This document shows, one piece after another, positions 31,951 through 41,507 of a stretch of 64,000 nucleotides of DNA. The notes under the pieces were generated by a model. That model was not told where the DNA came from. It worked only from the letters and a program-made list of their open reading frames with translations, and searched no databases. The translations under genes and the position numbers were made by a program. Positions within the stretch are counted from its first letter, which is position 1; each line of letters begins with the position of its first letter. This stretch comes from Hoeflea ulvae (GTDB taxonomy: Bacteria; Pseudomonadota; Alphaproteobacteria; Rhizobiales; Rhizobiaceae), in NCBI RefSeq assembly GCF_026619435.1, contig NZ_JAOVZQ010000001.1, forward strand, positions 2,301,501-2,365,500, read 5' to 3'.

Positions 31951-32060
31951 CCTAAAGCACGTTGCATTCAATCGTATTCATGCAATGTGCTTTAGGTTTT
32001 TGTCTTGACGCGTGTTTTTTCACGAAAACCGGTTCCCACTTTTCGGAACACGCTTTAAAG
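31951..32060. repeat. RIME-like two-hairpin intergenic repeat
   Basis: Two palindromes sit in tandem between the CFA-type gene and rnd. The first has arms CCTAAAGCAC (31951-31960) and GTGCTTTAGG (31987-31996) followed by TTTTT. The second has arms GCGTGTT (32010-32016) and AACACGC (32047-32053) with inner CGAAAA/TTTTCG pairing and the core AAAACCGGTTCCCACTTTTC. That core is characteristic of the RIME/mosaic repeats scattered through Rhizobiales genomes. The first hairpin with its T-run can end the CFA-type transcript. The rnd stop codon lies inside the right edge. Confidence 0.75.
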
Positions 32061-33206
32061 CTCTACCGCTTCGACCTTCTTGTCGGCGAAGCGGAGCGCC
32101 ACTTCACCGCGAATGAGCTTGAGCGCGCGGTCGCCGAACAGTTCCCGGCGCCAGCCTTTCAGCGCACCGACATCGGCAGCTTCGCCGTCAATGGCAATGG
32201 CTTCGAGATCATCGGAGGTGGCGATGATCTTGGCGGCAACATTCTCTTTTTCGACCGTCAGCTTCAAAAGCACCCGCAACAGTTCCACCGCCGCCTGAGC
32301 ACCCTCGGGCGCCTGTCTCTGGCGCGGCAGCCGCGGCATCTCGTCCTTTGGCGTTTCCAGCGCTTCCTTGACGATCTCGACGATCGTGGCGCCTTGTTGC
32401 GAGCGCTCCCAGCCGCGCGGAATGGTCCTGAGCCGCGACAGCGCCTCGCTGTCCTGCGGCTGCTGTTGCGCGATCTCGTAGATCGCTTCGTCCTTGATCA
32501 CCCGGCCGCGCGGCACGTTGCGCGCCTTGGCTTCGCGTTCGCGCCAGGCTGCCACATGCTGCAGCACGCACAGCTCGGCGGGCTTCTTCACCCGCATCTT
32601 CAGCCGCCGCCAGGCATTTTCGGGCTCGACCTCATAGGTGGCGCGCGATTCGAGAATGGCCATTTCGTCGGTCAGCCAGTGGGCGCGGTTTTCCGCTTCC
32701 AGCCGCGAGACAAGCTCGAGATAGACATCGCGCAGGTGGGTGACGTCGGCGAGCGCATAATCGAGCTGCTTGTCGCTGAGCGGCCGGCGGCTCCAGTCGG
32801 TGAACCGCGAGGACTTGTCGATCGGTGCGCCGGTGATCCGCGAGACCAGCTGGTCATAGGAAATTGATTCGCCGAAACCGCAGACCATGGCGGCCACCTG
32901 GGTGTCGAAAATCGGATGCGGAACAAGATCGCCGAGCTTGACCACGATTTCGATGTCCTGGCGCGCGGCGTGGAACACCTTGATCACCGACGCATCTGCC
33001 ATCAGGTCGAAAAATGGTTTGAGATCAATCCCTTCCGCCTGAGGGTCGACGATACCTTCATCGTCCGGACCTGCCATCTGGATCAGGCAGAGCTCGGGCC
33101 AATAGGTGGTCTCACGCAGGAACTCGGTGTCAACAGTGACAAAGTCGTGGCTGGCAAGGCGGGCGCAAAAGGCGGCAAGCGCCTCGGTCGTTGTAATCAT
33201 GTCCAT
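32055..33206 (-). CDS. rnd: Ribonuclease D
   Basis: A 383-residue 3'-5' exoribonuclease of the DEDDy family that trims tRNA and other stable RNA precursors. Exo I is VTVDTEFLRETTYWP with the Asp/Glu pair, Exo II is VFHAARQDIEIV, and Exo III is YALADVTHLRDVY with the tyrosine. An HRDC-type helical region follows near AWREREAKARNVPRGRVIKDEAIYEIAQQQP. Initiation may be at residue 1 or 3 (ATGGACATG). Its 3' end runs into a RIME-like repeat that supplies the stop codon. Confidence 0.95.
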   Translation of the reverse strand: MDMITTTEALAAFCARLASHDFVTVDTEFLRETTYWPELCLIQMAGPDDEGIVDPQAEGIDLKPFFDLMADASVIKVFHAARQDIEIVVKLGDLVPHPIFDTQVAAMVCGFGESISYDQLVSRITGAPIDKSSRFTDWSRRPLSDKQLDYALADVTHLRDVYLELVSRLEAENRAHWLTDEMAILESRATYEVEPENAWRRLKMRVKKPAELCVLQHVAAWREREAKARNVPRGRVIKDEAIYEIAQQQPQDSEALSRLRTIPRGWERSQQGATIVEIVKEALETPKDEMPRLPRQRQAPEGAQAAVELLRVLLKLTVEKENVAAKIIATSDDLEAIAIDGEAADVGALKGWRRELFGDRALKLIRGEVALRFADKKVEAVEL

Positions 33207-33215
33207 GATTGGCCT

Positions 33216-34499
33216 TTAGCGGGATTTTTCCGGTTTGTCTTGCCCTGGAATCGCATTTGGATCATCCGGGGCCGGCTTTCGGCGCAGCGGCTGTGCCGCC
33301 ATGCGCGCAAAAACCGGGGAGGTGCGCAGCAATCCGGTGAAACGGCCGCGGTCGGGTTCGTCGGGCGCTCCGCGGATGATCCGCACGATGGTGTAGACGA
33401 CGAAGGCGCCATGCATGGCGCAGATGAAGGCGAAAAACGCCACCGGCCCAAGCCAGTCGACCAGCACCGCCGACAGGAGCGGGCCAATCGAGGCGCCGAT
33501 GGCCCAGAAGAACATCAGGCCCGAGGCGATCTGCACGAATTCACCATCCTTGGCCCGGTCATTGGCATGCGCCGCCGACAGCGAGTAGAGCGGCATGGTA
33601 AACGCCCCCCACAGGAATATGCCGGCGAGGTTGAGCGCCACATCGCTGCCCGCGAACCAGACCATGAACAACCCGCACAGGGTCGATCCGGTGGTGGCCA
33701 TCAGCAGCACCGAGCGGCGGCCGATCTTGTCGGAGAGATAGCCGAGCGGATATTGCAGCATGATGCCGCCAATGATGCCCGCACTCATGAAGGAGGCGAT
33801 GTCGGAGACCTGCAAGCCCAGGCTTTCAGCATAGAGTGGCCCCACCGAGCGGAACGAGGCCGTGGTCAGGCCCACCGTGATGGCGCCGGCCGAGGCCAGC
33901 GGCGAGACCAGCCACAACCGTTTCGGGCTGAAGGAAAACGGTGCAGGCGGGGCAGGGTTGGAGCGATCCGCCAATGACACCGGCACGATCGACAGGATGA
34001 TCAGCATGGTCATCACCGCAAAGATCTCGAAGCCGCCAATACCGAAGATCGGCAGCAGATATTGCGAGGCGGTGACGGCGCCCAGATCGACAAACCGGTA
34101 GATCGCCAGGGTTCTGGCCCGGTTTGTGTTGGTGATCTGCGCGTTGATCCAGCTTTCCACATTGGCAAACAGCGAGGCGAAGCAGAGCCCGGTGACCAGC
34201 CGCATCAGGAACCAGAAGAACGGGTCAATCACCATCACCATGGCAAGCGAGGCGCAGGCTGCAAGTGCGGCCATGGCGGCAAAGGCGCGAATGTGGCCGG
34301 TGGTCCGCAGCAGCCAGGGCGTCATCCAGCAGCCGATGATGAAACCGAAATAATAGCCGGCCCCGGCAAGTCCGATGACGGTGGGCGAAAACCCTTCCGC
34401 CGAGCCGCGCAGGCTGATCAGCGTGCCCTGCAGGCCATTGCCGGCCAGCAGCACGCCTGCGGTTGTCAAAAGCGGAATGAGCGGACGAAGCGAATGCAT
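33216..34499 (-). CDS. MFS transporter
   Basis: A 427-residue major facilitator with twelve predicted membrane helices in two halves, starting [29 protein letters not shown]. The cytoplasmic loop motif between helices 8 and 9 reads [14 protein letters not shown], a classical MFS signature. Phylogenetic style is that of YcaD/putative drug efflux members common in Rhizobiales, but the substrate is unassigned. The C-terminal 40 residues are hydrophilic and proline-rich. It is 9 bp upstream of rnd on the same strand, so the two are probably co-transcribed, and divergent from aspS. Confidence 0.9.
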   Translation of the reverse strand: MHSLRPLIPLLTTAGVLLAGNGLQGTLISLRGSAEGFSPTVIGLAGAGYYFGFIIGCWMTPWLLRTTGHIRAFAAMAALAACASLAMVMVIDPFFWFLMRLVTGLCFASLFANVESWINAQITNTNRARTLAIYRFVDLGAVTASQYLLPIFGIGGFEIFAVMTMLIILSIVPVSLADRSNPAPPAPFSFSPKRLWLVSPLASAGAITVGLTTASFRSVGPLYAESLGLQVSDIASFMSAGIIGGIMLQYPLGYLSDKIGRRSVLLMATTGSTLCGLFMVWFAGSDVALNLAGIFLWGAFTMPLYSLSAAHANDRAKDGEFVQIASGLMFFWAIGASIGPLLSAVLVDWLGPVAFFAFICAMHGAFVVYTIVRIIRGAPDEPDRGRFTGLLRTSPVFARMAAQPLRRKPAPDDPNAIPGQDKPEKSR

Positions 34500-34733
34500 G
34501 ACGGGCCGATACGAGAAACAGGAACCCGAGTCCTACACCGGATTTGCCTGCCCGTCGTGGCGAAATCCCGCCAATGCACAGTGCGATTGCGCCGTTTCAC
34601 CTTGACAAAGAGGGTGGGTCATGCGCTTTTCCGCGCGATTTTTACCGTGCGCCGAGGCGGCGATGCGAACCTCTTTTTGCACTCCGCCAATCCGCCGATT
34701 CCACCCATTGGTCCCAGCCATCGAGGATATGCC

Positions 34734-36521
34734 ATGCATCCCTACCGTTCCCATACCTGCGCCGCGCTTCGCAAGAGCGACACCGGCGCCACCGTTCGTC
34801 TTTCGGGCTGGGTGCACCGTGTCCGCGACCATGGCGGTCTGCTGTTTATCGACCTGCGTGACCATTACGGCCTGACCCAGATCGTCGCCGATCCGGATTC
34901 GCCGGCCTTCAAGACCGCTGAAAAGGTTCGCGGCGAGTGGGTGATCCGCATCGACGGCGTGGTCAAGGAACGCATGGCCGACACCATCAACGCCAATCTC
35001 GGCACCGGCGAGATCGAGGTCTTCGCCCAGGAAATCGAAGTTCTGTCCGCGGCCAAGGAACTGCCGCTGCCGGTCTTCGGCGAGCCCGAATATCCCGAAG
35101 ATGTTCGCCTCAAATACCGCTTCCTCGATCTGCGCCGCGAGACCCTGCACAAGAACATCGTCACCCGCACCAAGGTGATCGCCGACATGCGCAAGCGGAT
35201 GACGGATATCGGCTTTGCCGAATATGCGACGCCGATCCTGACCGCGTCCTCGCCCGAAGGCGCGCGCGACTTCCTGGTGCCGAGCCGCATTCATCCCGGC
35301 CAGTTCTACGCTCTGCCGCAGGCGCCGCAGCAGTACAAGCAGTTGCTGATGGTGGCGGGCTTCGACCGTTATTTCCAGATCGCCCCGTGCTTCCGCGATG
35401 AAGACCCGCGCGCCGACCGCCTGCCGGGCGAATTCTACCAGCTCGACCTCGAAATGAGCTTTGTCACCCAGGAAGATGTCTGGGACACGATGGAGCCGGT
35501 GATGCGCGGCGTCTTCGAGGAATTTGCCGAAGGCAAGCCGGTGACCCAGAATTTCCGCCGTATCCCGCATGCCGAGGCCATTCGCAAATACGGCTCCGAC
35601 AAGCCCGATCTCAGAAACCCGATCGAGATGCAGTCGGTGACCGAGCATTTCGCCGGTTCCGGCTTCAAGGTCTTCGCCGGCATGATCGCCAACAACCCCA
35701 AGGTCGAGGTCTGGGCAATTCCGGCCAAGACCGGTGGCTCCCGCGCATTCTGCGACCGGATGAATTCCTGGGCGCAAGGCCAGGGCCAGCCCGGCCTGGG
35801 CTATATCTTCTGGCGCAAGGAAGGCGACACCATCGAAGGCGCCGGCCCGATCGCCAAGAACATCGGACCGGAGCGCACCGAGGCGATCCGCATCCAGATG
35901 GGCCTGGAAGACGGCGACGCCTGCTTCTTCGCAGCCGGCGACCCGGCCAAGTTCGCCCGCTTTGCCGGCGACGCCCGCACCCGCGCAGGCGAGGAACTCA
36001 ACCTGGTTGACGAAGACCGTTTTGAGCTCTGCTGGATCGTCGACTTCCCGTTCTACGAATGGGACGAGGACGCCAAGAAGGTGGAATTTGCCCACAACCC
36101 GTTCTCGATGCCGCAGGGCGGCATGGAAGCGCTCGAGACCCAGGATCCGCTGTCGTTGAAGGCCTACCAGTATGACCTGGTCTGCAACGGCTTCGAAATC
36201 GCTTCGGGCTCGATCCGGAACCAGTCGCCGGAGCTGATGGTCAAGGCCTTCGAGAAGGTGGGTCTCAGCCAGACCGATGTCGAGGAACGCTTCGGCGGCC
36301 TCTACCGCGCCTTCCAGTATGGCGCACCGCCACATGGCGGCATGGCGGCCGGGGTCGACCGGGTGATCATGCTCATCGTCGGCGCCAAGAACCTGCGCGA
36401 AGTGGCGCTGTTCCCGATGAACCAGCAGGCCCAGGATCTTTTGATGGGCGCTCCGAGCCCGGCTTCGCCGGCGCAGTTGCGCGATCTTTCGATCCGCCCG
36501 ATTCCGCCCAAGCCTGAATAG
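34734..36521 (+). CDS. aspS: Aspartate--tRNA ligase
   Basis: A 595-residue class II aminoacyl-tRNA synthetase of the bacterial AspRS type. The N-terminal OB anticodon-binding domain is [26 protein letters not shown]; motif 2 is [30 protein letters not shown]; the bacterial GAD insertion occupies about residues 290-420; motif 3 is [18 protein letters not shown]. The start at 34734 is fixed by the family N-terminus MHPYRSHTC; the frame is open much further upstream without similarity. It charges tRNA-Asp, and in organisms lacking AsnRS also tRNA-Asn, which is not decidable here. A terminator follows. Confidence 0.98.
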   Translation: MHPYRSHTCAALRKSDTGATVRLSGWVHRVRDHGGLLFIDLRDHYGLTQIVADPDSPAFKTAEKVRGEWVIRIDGVVKERMADTINANLGTGEIEVFAQEIEVLSAAKELPLPVFGEPEYPEDVRLKYRFLDLRRETLHKNIVTRTKVIADMRKRMTDIGFAEYATPILTASSPEGARDFLVPSRIHPGQFYALPQAPQQYKQLLMVAGFDRYFQIAPCFRDEDPRADRLPGEFYQLDLEMSFVTQEDVWDTMEPVMRGVFEEFAEGKPVTQNFRRIPHAEAIRKYGSDKPDLRNPIEMQSVTEHFAGSGFKVFAGMIANNPKVEVWAIPAKTGGSRAFCDRMNSWAQGQGQPGLGYIFWRKEGDTIEGAGPIAKNIGPERTEAIRIQMGLEDGDACFFAAGDPAKFARFAGDARTRAGEELNLVDEDRFELCWIVDFPFYEWDEDAKKVEFAHNPFSMPQGGMEALETQDPLSLKAYQYDLVCNGFEIASGSIRNQSPELMVKAFEKVGLSQTDVEERFGGLYRAFQYGAPPHGGMAAGVDRVIMLIVGAKNLREVALFPMNQQAQDLLMGAPSPASPAQLRDLSIRPIPPKPE

Positions 36522-36544
36522 GGCTCATCCGGAATCAAATCATC

Positions 36545-36581
36545 AAAAAGCCCGGGTAAACTGATGCTTCCCGGGCTTTTT
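36545..36581. terminator. Rho-independent terminator after aspS
   Basis: A 12-bp perfect stem, AAAAAGCCCGGG at 36545-36556 and CCCGGGCTTTTT at 36570-36581, lies 23 bp after the aspS stop. Flanking A and T tracts make it bidirectional with the small minus-strand gene beyond. Confidence 0.92.
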
Positions 36582-36611
36582 CTTGAGGTTTCGGCAGGTC
36601 CGAAGTGTCTC

Positions 36612-36773
36612 TCAATCCTTGTCGTCGGTGGTGTCCGGCTCAATGTCGAGCAGGTCTTTCTTCGGCGCTGCAGCAGCTTTTGTTTTGGTCGGGGCCTTGG
36701 CTGCGGTCTTGGCAGTCTTGGCGGCAGGCGTTTCCGCCGGCTTCTTTTCCGGTGTGGCTTTGTAGCGAATCAT
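36612..36773 (-). CDS. Small Lys/Ala/Pro-rich protein, 53 residues
   Basis: A short minus-strand frame reads MIRYKATPEKKPAETPAAK, continues with KTA and AKAPTK-type repeats, and ends KKDLLDIEPDTTDDKD. The composition is a basic, disordered Ala/Lys/Pro/Thr tract capped by an acidic tail, like histone-H1-like or ribosome-associated tails. The compositional order argues for a real product even though the ribosome binding site (GGAA) is weak. It lies between the aspS terminator and the secreted-protein gene. I do not recognise a family; nucleic-acid binding is only a possibility. Confidence 0.55.
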   Translation of the reverse strand: MIRYKATPEKKPAETPAAKTAKTAAKAPTKTKAAAAPKKDLLDIEPDTTDDKD

Positions 36774-36967
36774 GCGGGGAATTCCGATGCGGGTGCGAGG
36801 GTGGTGACTGGTGCGAAGGGGCGCGCCAAATCACTCAGTGTCTGGTCTCATCCTGCGCCCGCAGCCGCCAACAAGCAACATCGCCCGCACCGCAATACAG
36901 CGCTTTGCGGCGGCGGCGAAGCGCCGCAGCCCGAACCGGATGGAAACAGCCAAGCGCCTGCCGCCCG

Positions 36968-38188
36968 CTATTCATTGCAGCAGACCTCGACCGGATCATT
37001 GGCGGTGACCTGCACATTGAGCAGGTCCACCAGCGATTTCGGATCGCCCATGCCCGCACCCATGATCACCGGCACCGCCACCGGCGAGGCAGGCCGGGCC
37101 GAGATGGTGATGCTGCCGGGATCGTCGAGATAGACATTGGCGGCGGCGGAAATCTGCTGTTGCAGGGCGGGCAGGCCCAGTTGCCCCAGCATCAGCGGCA
37201 TCATGCCCTTGATCGCCATGCGCATCTGGTCGCCGGAAATGCCCTGGCCCTTGCCGGCAAAGTCCAGCGCCTTTTCGGTCACCGAGTCGTCATCAAAGCG
37301 GATGGCGGCTGAGTTGAAGCTGAGTTGCTGCAGCATGCCCAGCATGGCAAACCCCAGGGCCTGCTGCGCGGCTTCCGGGTCGGGATTGGCAGCGGCGGCG
37401 TTCTGTGCCTGCTGCATCGCCCTGATGAATTCCATCGTGTAGCCGGAGATTTCCATCGACATGGCCAGGCGGCCGATATCGTCGAGGCTGAGGGAATATT
37501 CGCGCAGGTTGAACGTGCCCGGTTCCACATCCCATATGCCGTCGAATGTGACGTCGCCGGTCACGGTTGTGTAGCCCAGCGCCGAAAGCGCCTGCTTGGC
37601 CTTGGGGTTCCTGATCTCGCTGAGATCGATGGACATGCCGGAGCCGTTCATCAGCAAGCTGACACGGGAATCATCGTCGCTGCGGTCGACATCCAGGTCC
37701 ACCCCGGTCATGGAGAAGATCTCCTTGCCGCCTTTGTCGACCACGATCCGGCCCGTCGAGAAGCCTTCGTAAAAGGTAACGTCGGCGATCGTTTCATAGA
37801 CCGGATCCGCGGGAACCGTCAAACCGGACAGCTCGATGTCGACAACCGAGACGCTGATGCCGTCCCCGGTGATGTTGACGTCATCGAATTGCATCTGATC
37901 GACATGATAGCTGCCGTCATTTTCATCCTTGACCCCGTTGAAGGTGAGGTCGCCGATGTCGACCGCCGCCTCGCCGGGGGACTGGACGCGCGCCGATTTC
38001 AACACGATCGTGTCGCCATCCGGCTCCACCGATGCAAAGCTCACCTTCACGCCGCCCTGGCTGGCTATCGCGGCGACCTTGGTGGCGAAATCATCCGCGT
38101 CCAGCGCCAGCGCCGGACCTGACACGGCGAGGGAGCCCAAAACAGAGGACACAATTAGCTTTTGCATGAAGCGGGGATGGAAATTCAT
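36968..38188 (-). CDS. Secreted protein of unknown function
   Basis: A 406-residue exported protein. The start at 38188 follows AAGGA, and the N-terminus MNFHPRFMQKLIVSSVLGSL is a signal peptide cleaved near ALA-LDA. The mature chain consists of regularly spaced beta-like segments (VKVSFASVEPDGDTIVLKSARVQ, YHVDQMQFDDVNITGDGISVSVVDIELSGLTVP), an AsmA/LolA-like look, with a helical Met/Gln/Ala-rich part in the middle (AMQQAQNAAAANPDPEAAQQALGFAMLGML). It ends with a Cys-Cys pair. I do not recognise a named family. A periplasmic or outer-membrane-associated lipid-handling role is possible but unproven. It is divergent from parC. Confidence 0.85.
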   Translation of the reverse strand: MNFHPRFMQKLIVSSVLGSLAVSGPALALDADDFATKVAAIASQGGVKVSFASVEPDGDTIVLKSARVQSPGEAAVDIGDLTFNGVKDENDGSYHVDQMQFDDVNITGDGISVSVVDIELSGLTVPADPVYETIADVTFYEGFSTGRIVVDKGGKEIFSMTGVDLDVDRSDDDSRVSLLMNGSGMSIDLSEIRNPKAKQALSALGYTTVTGDVTFDGIWDVEPGTFNLREYSLSLDDIGRLAMSMEISGYTMEFIRAMQQAQNAAAANPDPEAAQQALGFAMLGMLQQLSFNSAAIRFDDDSVTEKALDFAGKGQGISGDQMRMAIKGMMPLMLGQLGLPALQQQISAAANVYLDDPGSITISARPASPVAVPVIMGAGMGDPKSLVDLLNVQVTANDPVEVCCNE

Positions 38189-38409
38189 TTGACTGTCCTT
38201 TGATGGCCGGGCGGATGCGGCTTGCCGGGAGGTGTGCACGAATTCGCGTGAAACGTTAGTTTGGTCACGTCACACCGTCCAGCCATGATCCCGCGATAAG
38301 CGGCGGAAAAATGGCGTGGACGGCATTAATGTGTGGGAACCTGGCTGCACGACGGGGCTTGACGCTGCCGCCCCTTGCCCCGAATCAGTGCTTCCGTTAA
38401 CCCGTGCCC

Positions 38410-40656
38410 ATGGGAAAAAGCCTGCTTCCGCCCGGTGGGGGCGACCACATTCAAGCCGTTGACCTGAAGAAAGCGCTCGAGGAGCGCTATCTGGCCTATG
38501 CATTGTCGACCATCATGCACCGGGCGCTGCCCGATGTGCGCGATGGCATGAAGCCGGTGCATCGCCGCATCGTTTATGCCATGAGCGAGATGGGGCTGAA
38601 ATCAGCCGGGTCCTTCAAGAAAAGCGCCAAGATCGTCGGTGAGGTGATGGGTAACTTCCATCCGCACGGCGACCAGTCGATCTATGATGCGCTGGTGCGC
38701 CTGGCGCAGGATTTCTCGGTGCGCTATCCGCTGGCCAATGGTCAGGGGAATTTCGGCAATATCGACGGCGATAGCGCCGCTGCGATGCGTTACACCGAAT
38801 CGAAGATGACCGCGGTCGCCGAACTGCTGATCGAAGGCATCAATGAGGATGCGGTCGATTTCCGCGACACCTATGACGAGGAAAACAGCGAGCCGGTGGT
38901 GCTGCCCGGCGCCTTTCCGAACCTGCTCGCCAATGGCTCGACCGGCATCGCCGTGGGCATGGCGACGTCGATCCCGCCGCACAATGCAGCAGAACTCTGC
39001 GACGCGGCACTGGCGCTGATCCGCCGGCCGGACGCGACAGTGGAAGACCTTCTGCAATATGTCGAGGGGCCGGATTTCCCCACCGGCGGCGTCGTCATCG
39101 ACAGCCGCGAATCCATTCTCGAATCCTACCGGACCGGCCGTGGCGGCTTCCGGGTCCGGGCCAAGTGGGAGACCGAGGACACCGGCCGTGGCGGCTACCA
39201 GATCGTCATCACCGAGATGCCCTACCAGGTGCAGAAATCGCGCCTGATCGAAAAGATCGCGGAACTGCTGATCGCCCGCCGGCTGCCCTTGCTCGACGAT
39301 GTCCGTGATGAATCCGCCGAGGACGTCCGCCTGGTGCTGATTCCCAAGAGCCGCACCGTCGATCCCACCTTGCTGATGGAATCCCTGTTCAGGCTGTCGG
39401 ACCTGGAAAACCGCATTCCGCTCAATCTCAACGTGCTGTCGATGGGCAAGGTGCCCAAGGTGATGAATCTCGCCGAGGTGCTGACCGAATGGCTGGCGCA
39501 CCGCCGCGAGGTGCTGCAGCGCCGGTCACGCCATCGCCTGGCGGCAATCGAACGGCGGCTGGAACTGCTGTCCGGTTTCCTCATTGCCTATCTCAATCTC
39601 GACGAGGTGATCCGCATCATCCGCGAGGAGGACGAGCCGAAACTCGAACTGATGAAGACCTTCGAGCTCAACGACGTCCAGGCCGAGGCGATCCTCAACA
39701 TGCGGCTGCGCTCGCTGCGCAAGCTCGAGGAAATGGAAATCCGCAAGGAATTCGGCAATCTGACCGGCGAGAAGGCGGATATCGAAGCGCTGCTCGCCTC
39801 CGATGCCAAGCAATGGCAGACGGTGGCCTGGGAAGTCGGCAAGGTGCGCGAGACCTTCTCCAAGGAGACCGAGCTTGGCGCCCGCCGCACCCGCTTTGCG
39901 GAGGCTCCGGTGGCTGACCTCGCGGCGATCGAACAGGCGATGATCGAGAAGGAACCGATCACCGTGGTGATTTCGGAAAAGGGCTGGATCCGCGGTATGA
40001 AGGGTCACATGGCCGATTATGCCGGGCTGCAGTTCAAGGATGGCGATCAGCTCAAGATCGCCTTCCATGCCAACACCACCGACAAGATCGTCATCGTCAC
40101 CACCGGCGGCAAGGCCTATACGCTGGGCGCCGACAAGCTGCCCGGCGGCCGCGGCCATGGCGAACCGCTCAGGATCATTGTCGATATGGACAATGACCAG
40201 GCGGTGCTGACCGCCTTTGTCCACGATCCGGCGCGCAAGCTGCTGCTTGCCTCGACCGTCGGCAACGGCTTCATTGTCGCCGAGAGCGACATGGTGGCCA
40301 ATACCCGCAAGGGCAAGCAGATCATGAATGTCAGCCTGCCGGTCGAAACCCGGCTCTGCGTGCCGGTGACGGGTGATCATGTCGCCATCATCGGCGAAAA
40401 CCGCAAGATGCTGATCTTTCCGCTGACGCAGCTGCCGGAAATGAGCCGCGGCAAGGGCGTGCGCCTGCAGCGCTACAAGGACGGCGGCGCCGCCGACGTG
40501 CGCTGTTTTGCCATGGAGGACGGGCTGACATGGGAAGACAGCGCCGGCCGCATGCACAACCGCAAGAAGGACGAGCTGACCGAATGGATCGCCGACCGCG
40601 CCCAGGCCGGCCGCCTGGTGCCCAAGGGCTTCCCGAGATCCGGCAAGTTCAGCTGA
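38410..40656 (+). CDS. parC: DNA topoisomerase IV subunit A
   Basis: A 748-residue ParC, the breakage-reunion subunit that decatenates daughter chromosomes with ParE. The catalytic tyrosine is Y128 in [10 protein letters not shown]; the DNA gate motif is [43 protein letters not shown] forms the helix that contains the quinolone-interaction positions, with Gln where E. coli ParC has Ser80. Beta-pinwheel repeats occupy the C-terminal third. The ATG at 38410 fits the rhizobial N-terminus [11 protein letters not shown]; a GTG two codons earlier is possible. It is convergent with the DUF3750 gene. Confidence 0.96.
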   Translation: MGKSLLPPGGGDHIQAVDLKKALEERYLAYALSTIMHRALPDVRDGMKPVHRRIVYAMSEMGLKSAGSFKKSAKIVGEVMGNFHPHGDQSIYDALVRLAQDFSVRYPLANGQGNFGNIDGDSAAAMRYTESKMTAVAELLIEGINEDAVDFRDTYDEENSEPVVLPGAFPNLLANGSTGIAVGMATSIPPHNAAELCDAALALIRRPDATVEDLLQYVEGPDFPTGGVVIDSRESILESYRTGRGGFRVRAKWETEDTGRGGYQIVITEMPYQVQKSRLIEKIAELLIARRLPLLDDVRDESAEDVRLVLIPKSRTVDPTLLMESLFRLSDLENRIPLNLNVLSMGKVPKVMNLAEVLTEWLAHRREVLQRRSRHRLAAIERRLELLSGFLIAYLNLDEVIRIIREEDEPKLELMKTFELNDVQAEAILNMRLRSLRKLEEMEIRKEFGNLTGEKADIEALLASDAKQWQTVAWEVGKVRETFSKETELGARRTRFAEAPVADLAAIEQAMIEKEPITVVISEKGWIRGMKGHMADYAGLQFKDGDQLKIAFHANTTDKIVIVTTGGKAYTLGADKLPGGRGHGEPLRIIVDMDNDQAVLTAFVHDPARKLLLASTVGNGFIVAESDMVANTRKGKQIMNVSLPVETRLCVPVTGDHVAIIGENRKMLIFPLTQLPEMSRGKGVRLQRYKDGGAADVRCFAMEDGLTWEDSAGRMHNRKKDELTEWIADRAQAGRLVPKGFPRSGKFS

Positions 40657-40682
40657 TCAGCCGAGGCATTTTTCGGTCCGCC

Positions 40683-41408
40683 TCAAACGCCGATCCGTCC
40701 AAATCCCGGCAGCTTGATCCCCGGGCGTGCTACATCTATTCCGAATACCAGTCCGCCAAGCCGCAGTTCGACGCCGTAGAGGGTGCCGACCGCAAACCCG
40801 GCATAGCCGCCGAGCGAGAGTTCGAGATTGCGCCAGTCGGGTGACAGGGTGACAAATTCCCCAAACGGCCGGAAATCGCGACCCACCGCTTCGGGCGGCA
40901 GGGATATCCCCAGTTCCGGCACGTTTCTGAGAACATGGGCGACGAAGGAGTTCGAATTCGGACCCGGCCACAAGGTATAGTCGCCACGCCCGGAAAATGG
41001 ATATGTCCTGACCGCGTCCTCGATGCTGGGGATCAGGCGTGCCGCATCTTCGCCGTGCAGCGCCACCAGAATGTCGGGATCATTGGAATACCAGCGGCCG
41101 TCGGCAGGGTAGCCATTGATGCGGATCGGGCTGCCCCAGCCCACCTTGTCATAGCGGGTGTAGCCGCCATTCCTGGTCTTGGTGACTATCCAGCTGTGCA
41201 CCGCCAGCGCGCCCTTGAGCCCGCCGGTTCTGGCGGTCATCACATACAGCGCGGCGTCAGGATCGCTGCCCGCCTCCGGCAACTGGCCCGACGACGACCA
41301 GTCGGCGCTGCGCCAGGACCCCGGTTGCGAGCCGGCTGCCCGCACGCCGAGCGAGGCCAGGGCAGGGACGATGAAACACAAAAACACAAGCAGCAGGATT
41401 TTCTTCAT
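40683..41408 (-). CDS. DUF3750 domain-containing protein
   Basis: A 241-residue exported or membrane-anchored protein with an N-terminal hydrophobic segment (MKKILLLVFLCFIVPALASL). The DUF3750 part is easily seen: ALYVMTARTGGLKGALAVHSWIVTKTRNGGYTRYDKVGWG, then DILVALHGEDAARLIPSIEDAVRTYPF and YTLWPGPNSNSFVAHVLRNVPELGISLP. The Trp/His/Ser and Asn/Ser segments look catalytic, as in NlpC-like thiol or amide folds, but no activity is established. The start at 41408 is preferred to an ATG 14 codons upstream because it begins the hydrophobic segment. Confidence 0.88.
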   Translation of the reverse strand: MKKILLLVFLCFIVPALASLGVRAAGSQPGSWRSADWSSSGQLPEAGSDPDAALYVMTARTGGLKGALAVHSWIVTKTRNGGYTRYDKVGWGSPIRINGYPADGRWYSNDPDILVALHGEDAARLIPSIEDAVRTYPFSGRGDYTLWPGPNSNSFVAHVLRNVPELGISLPPEAVGRDFRPFGEFVTLSPDWRNLELSLGGYAGFAVGTLYGVELRLGGLVFGIDVARPGIKLPGFGRIGV

Positions 41409-41507
41409 GCGTGACGGCAAGCCTCGGAACGATCGGACAGGCCTGTTCAAGCACGGCCTTGCGACGTTTCTGCGGCAGCAGCTCCGGACAGGAGGGCTTT
41501 TGCCGAT

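Noticed and set aside
34062..34733. N-terminal extension of aspS
   Set aside because: It lies antisense to the MFS gene and in its promoter region; AspRS begins at MHPYRSH.
34533..36335. A 600-codon open frame antisense to aspS
   Set aside because: It is a shadow of GC-rich codon use in aspS; its His/Asp/Leu/Gly-rich translation has no domain, signal or ribosome binding site.
2926..36581. Shared AAGCCCGG stem in the terminators at 2926, 13747 and 36545 as a possible repeat family
   Set aside because: Loops and flanks differ; GCCCGG stems are simply common in GC-rich terminators.
38660..38710. Gln in place of Ser at the ParC quinolone position as a resistance mutation
   Set aside because: It may well be the normal residue in this lineage, so no resistance claim can be made from one sequence.
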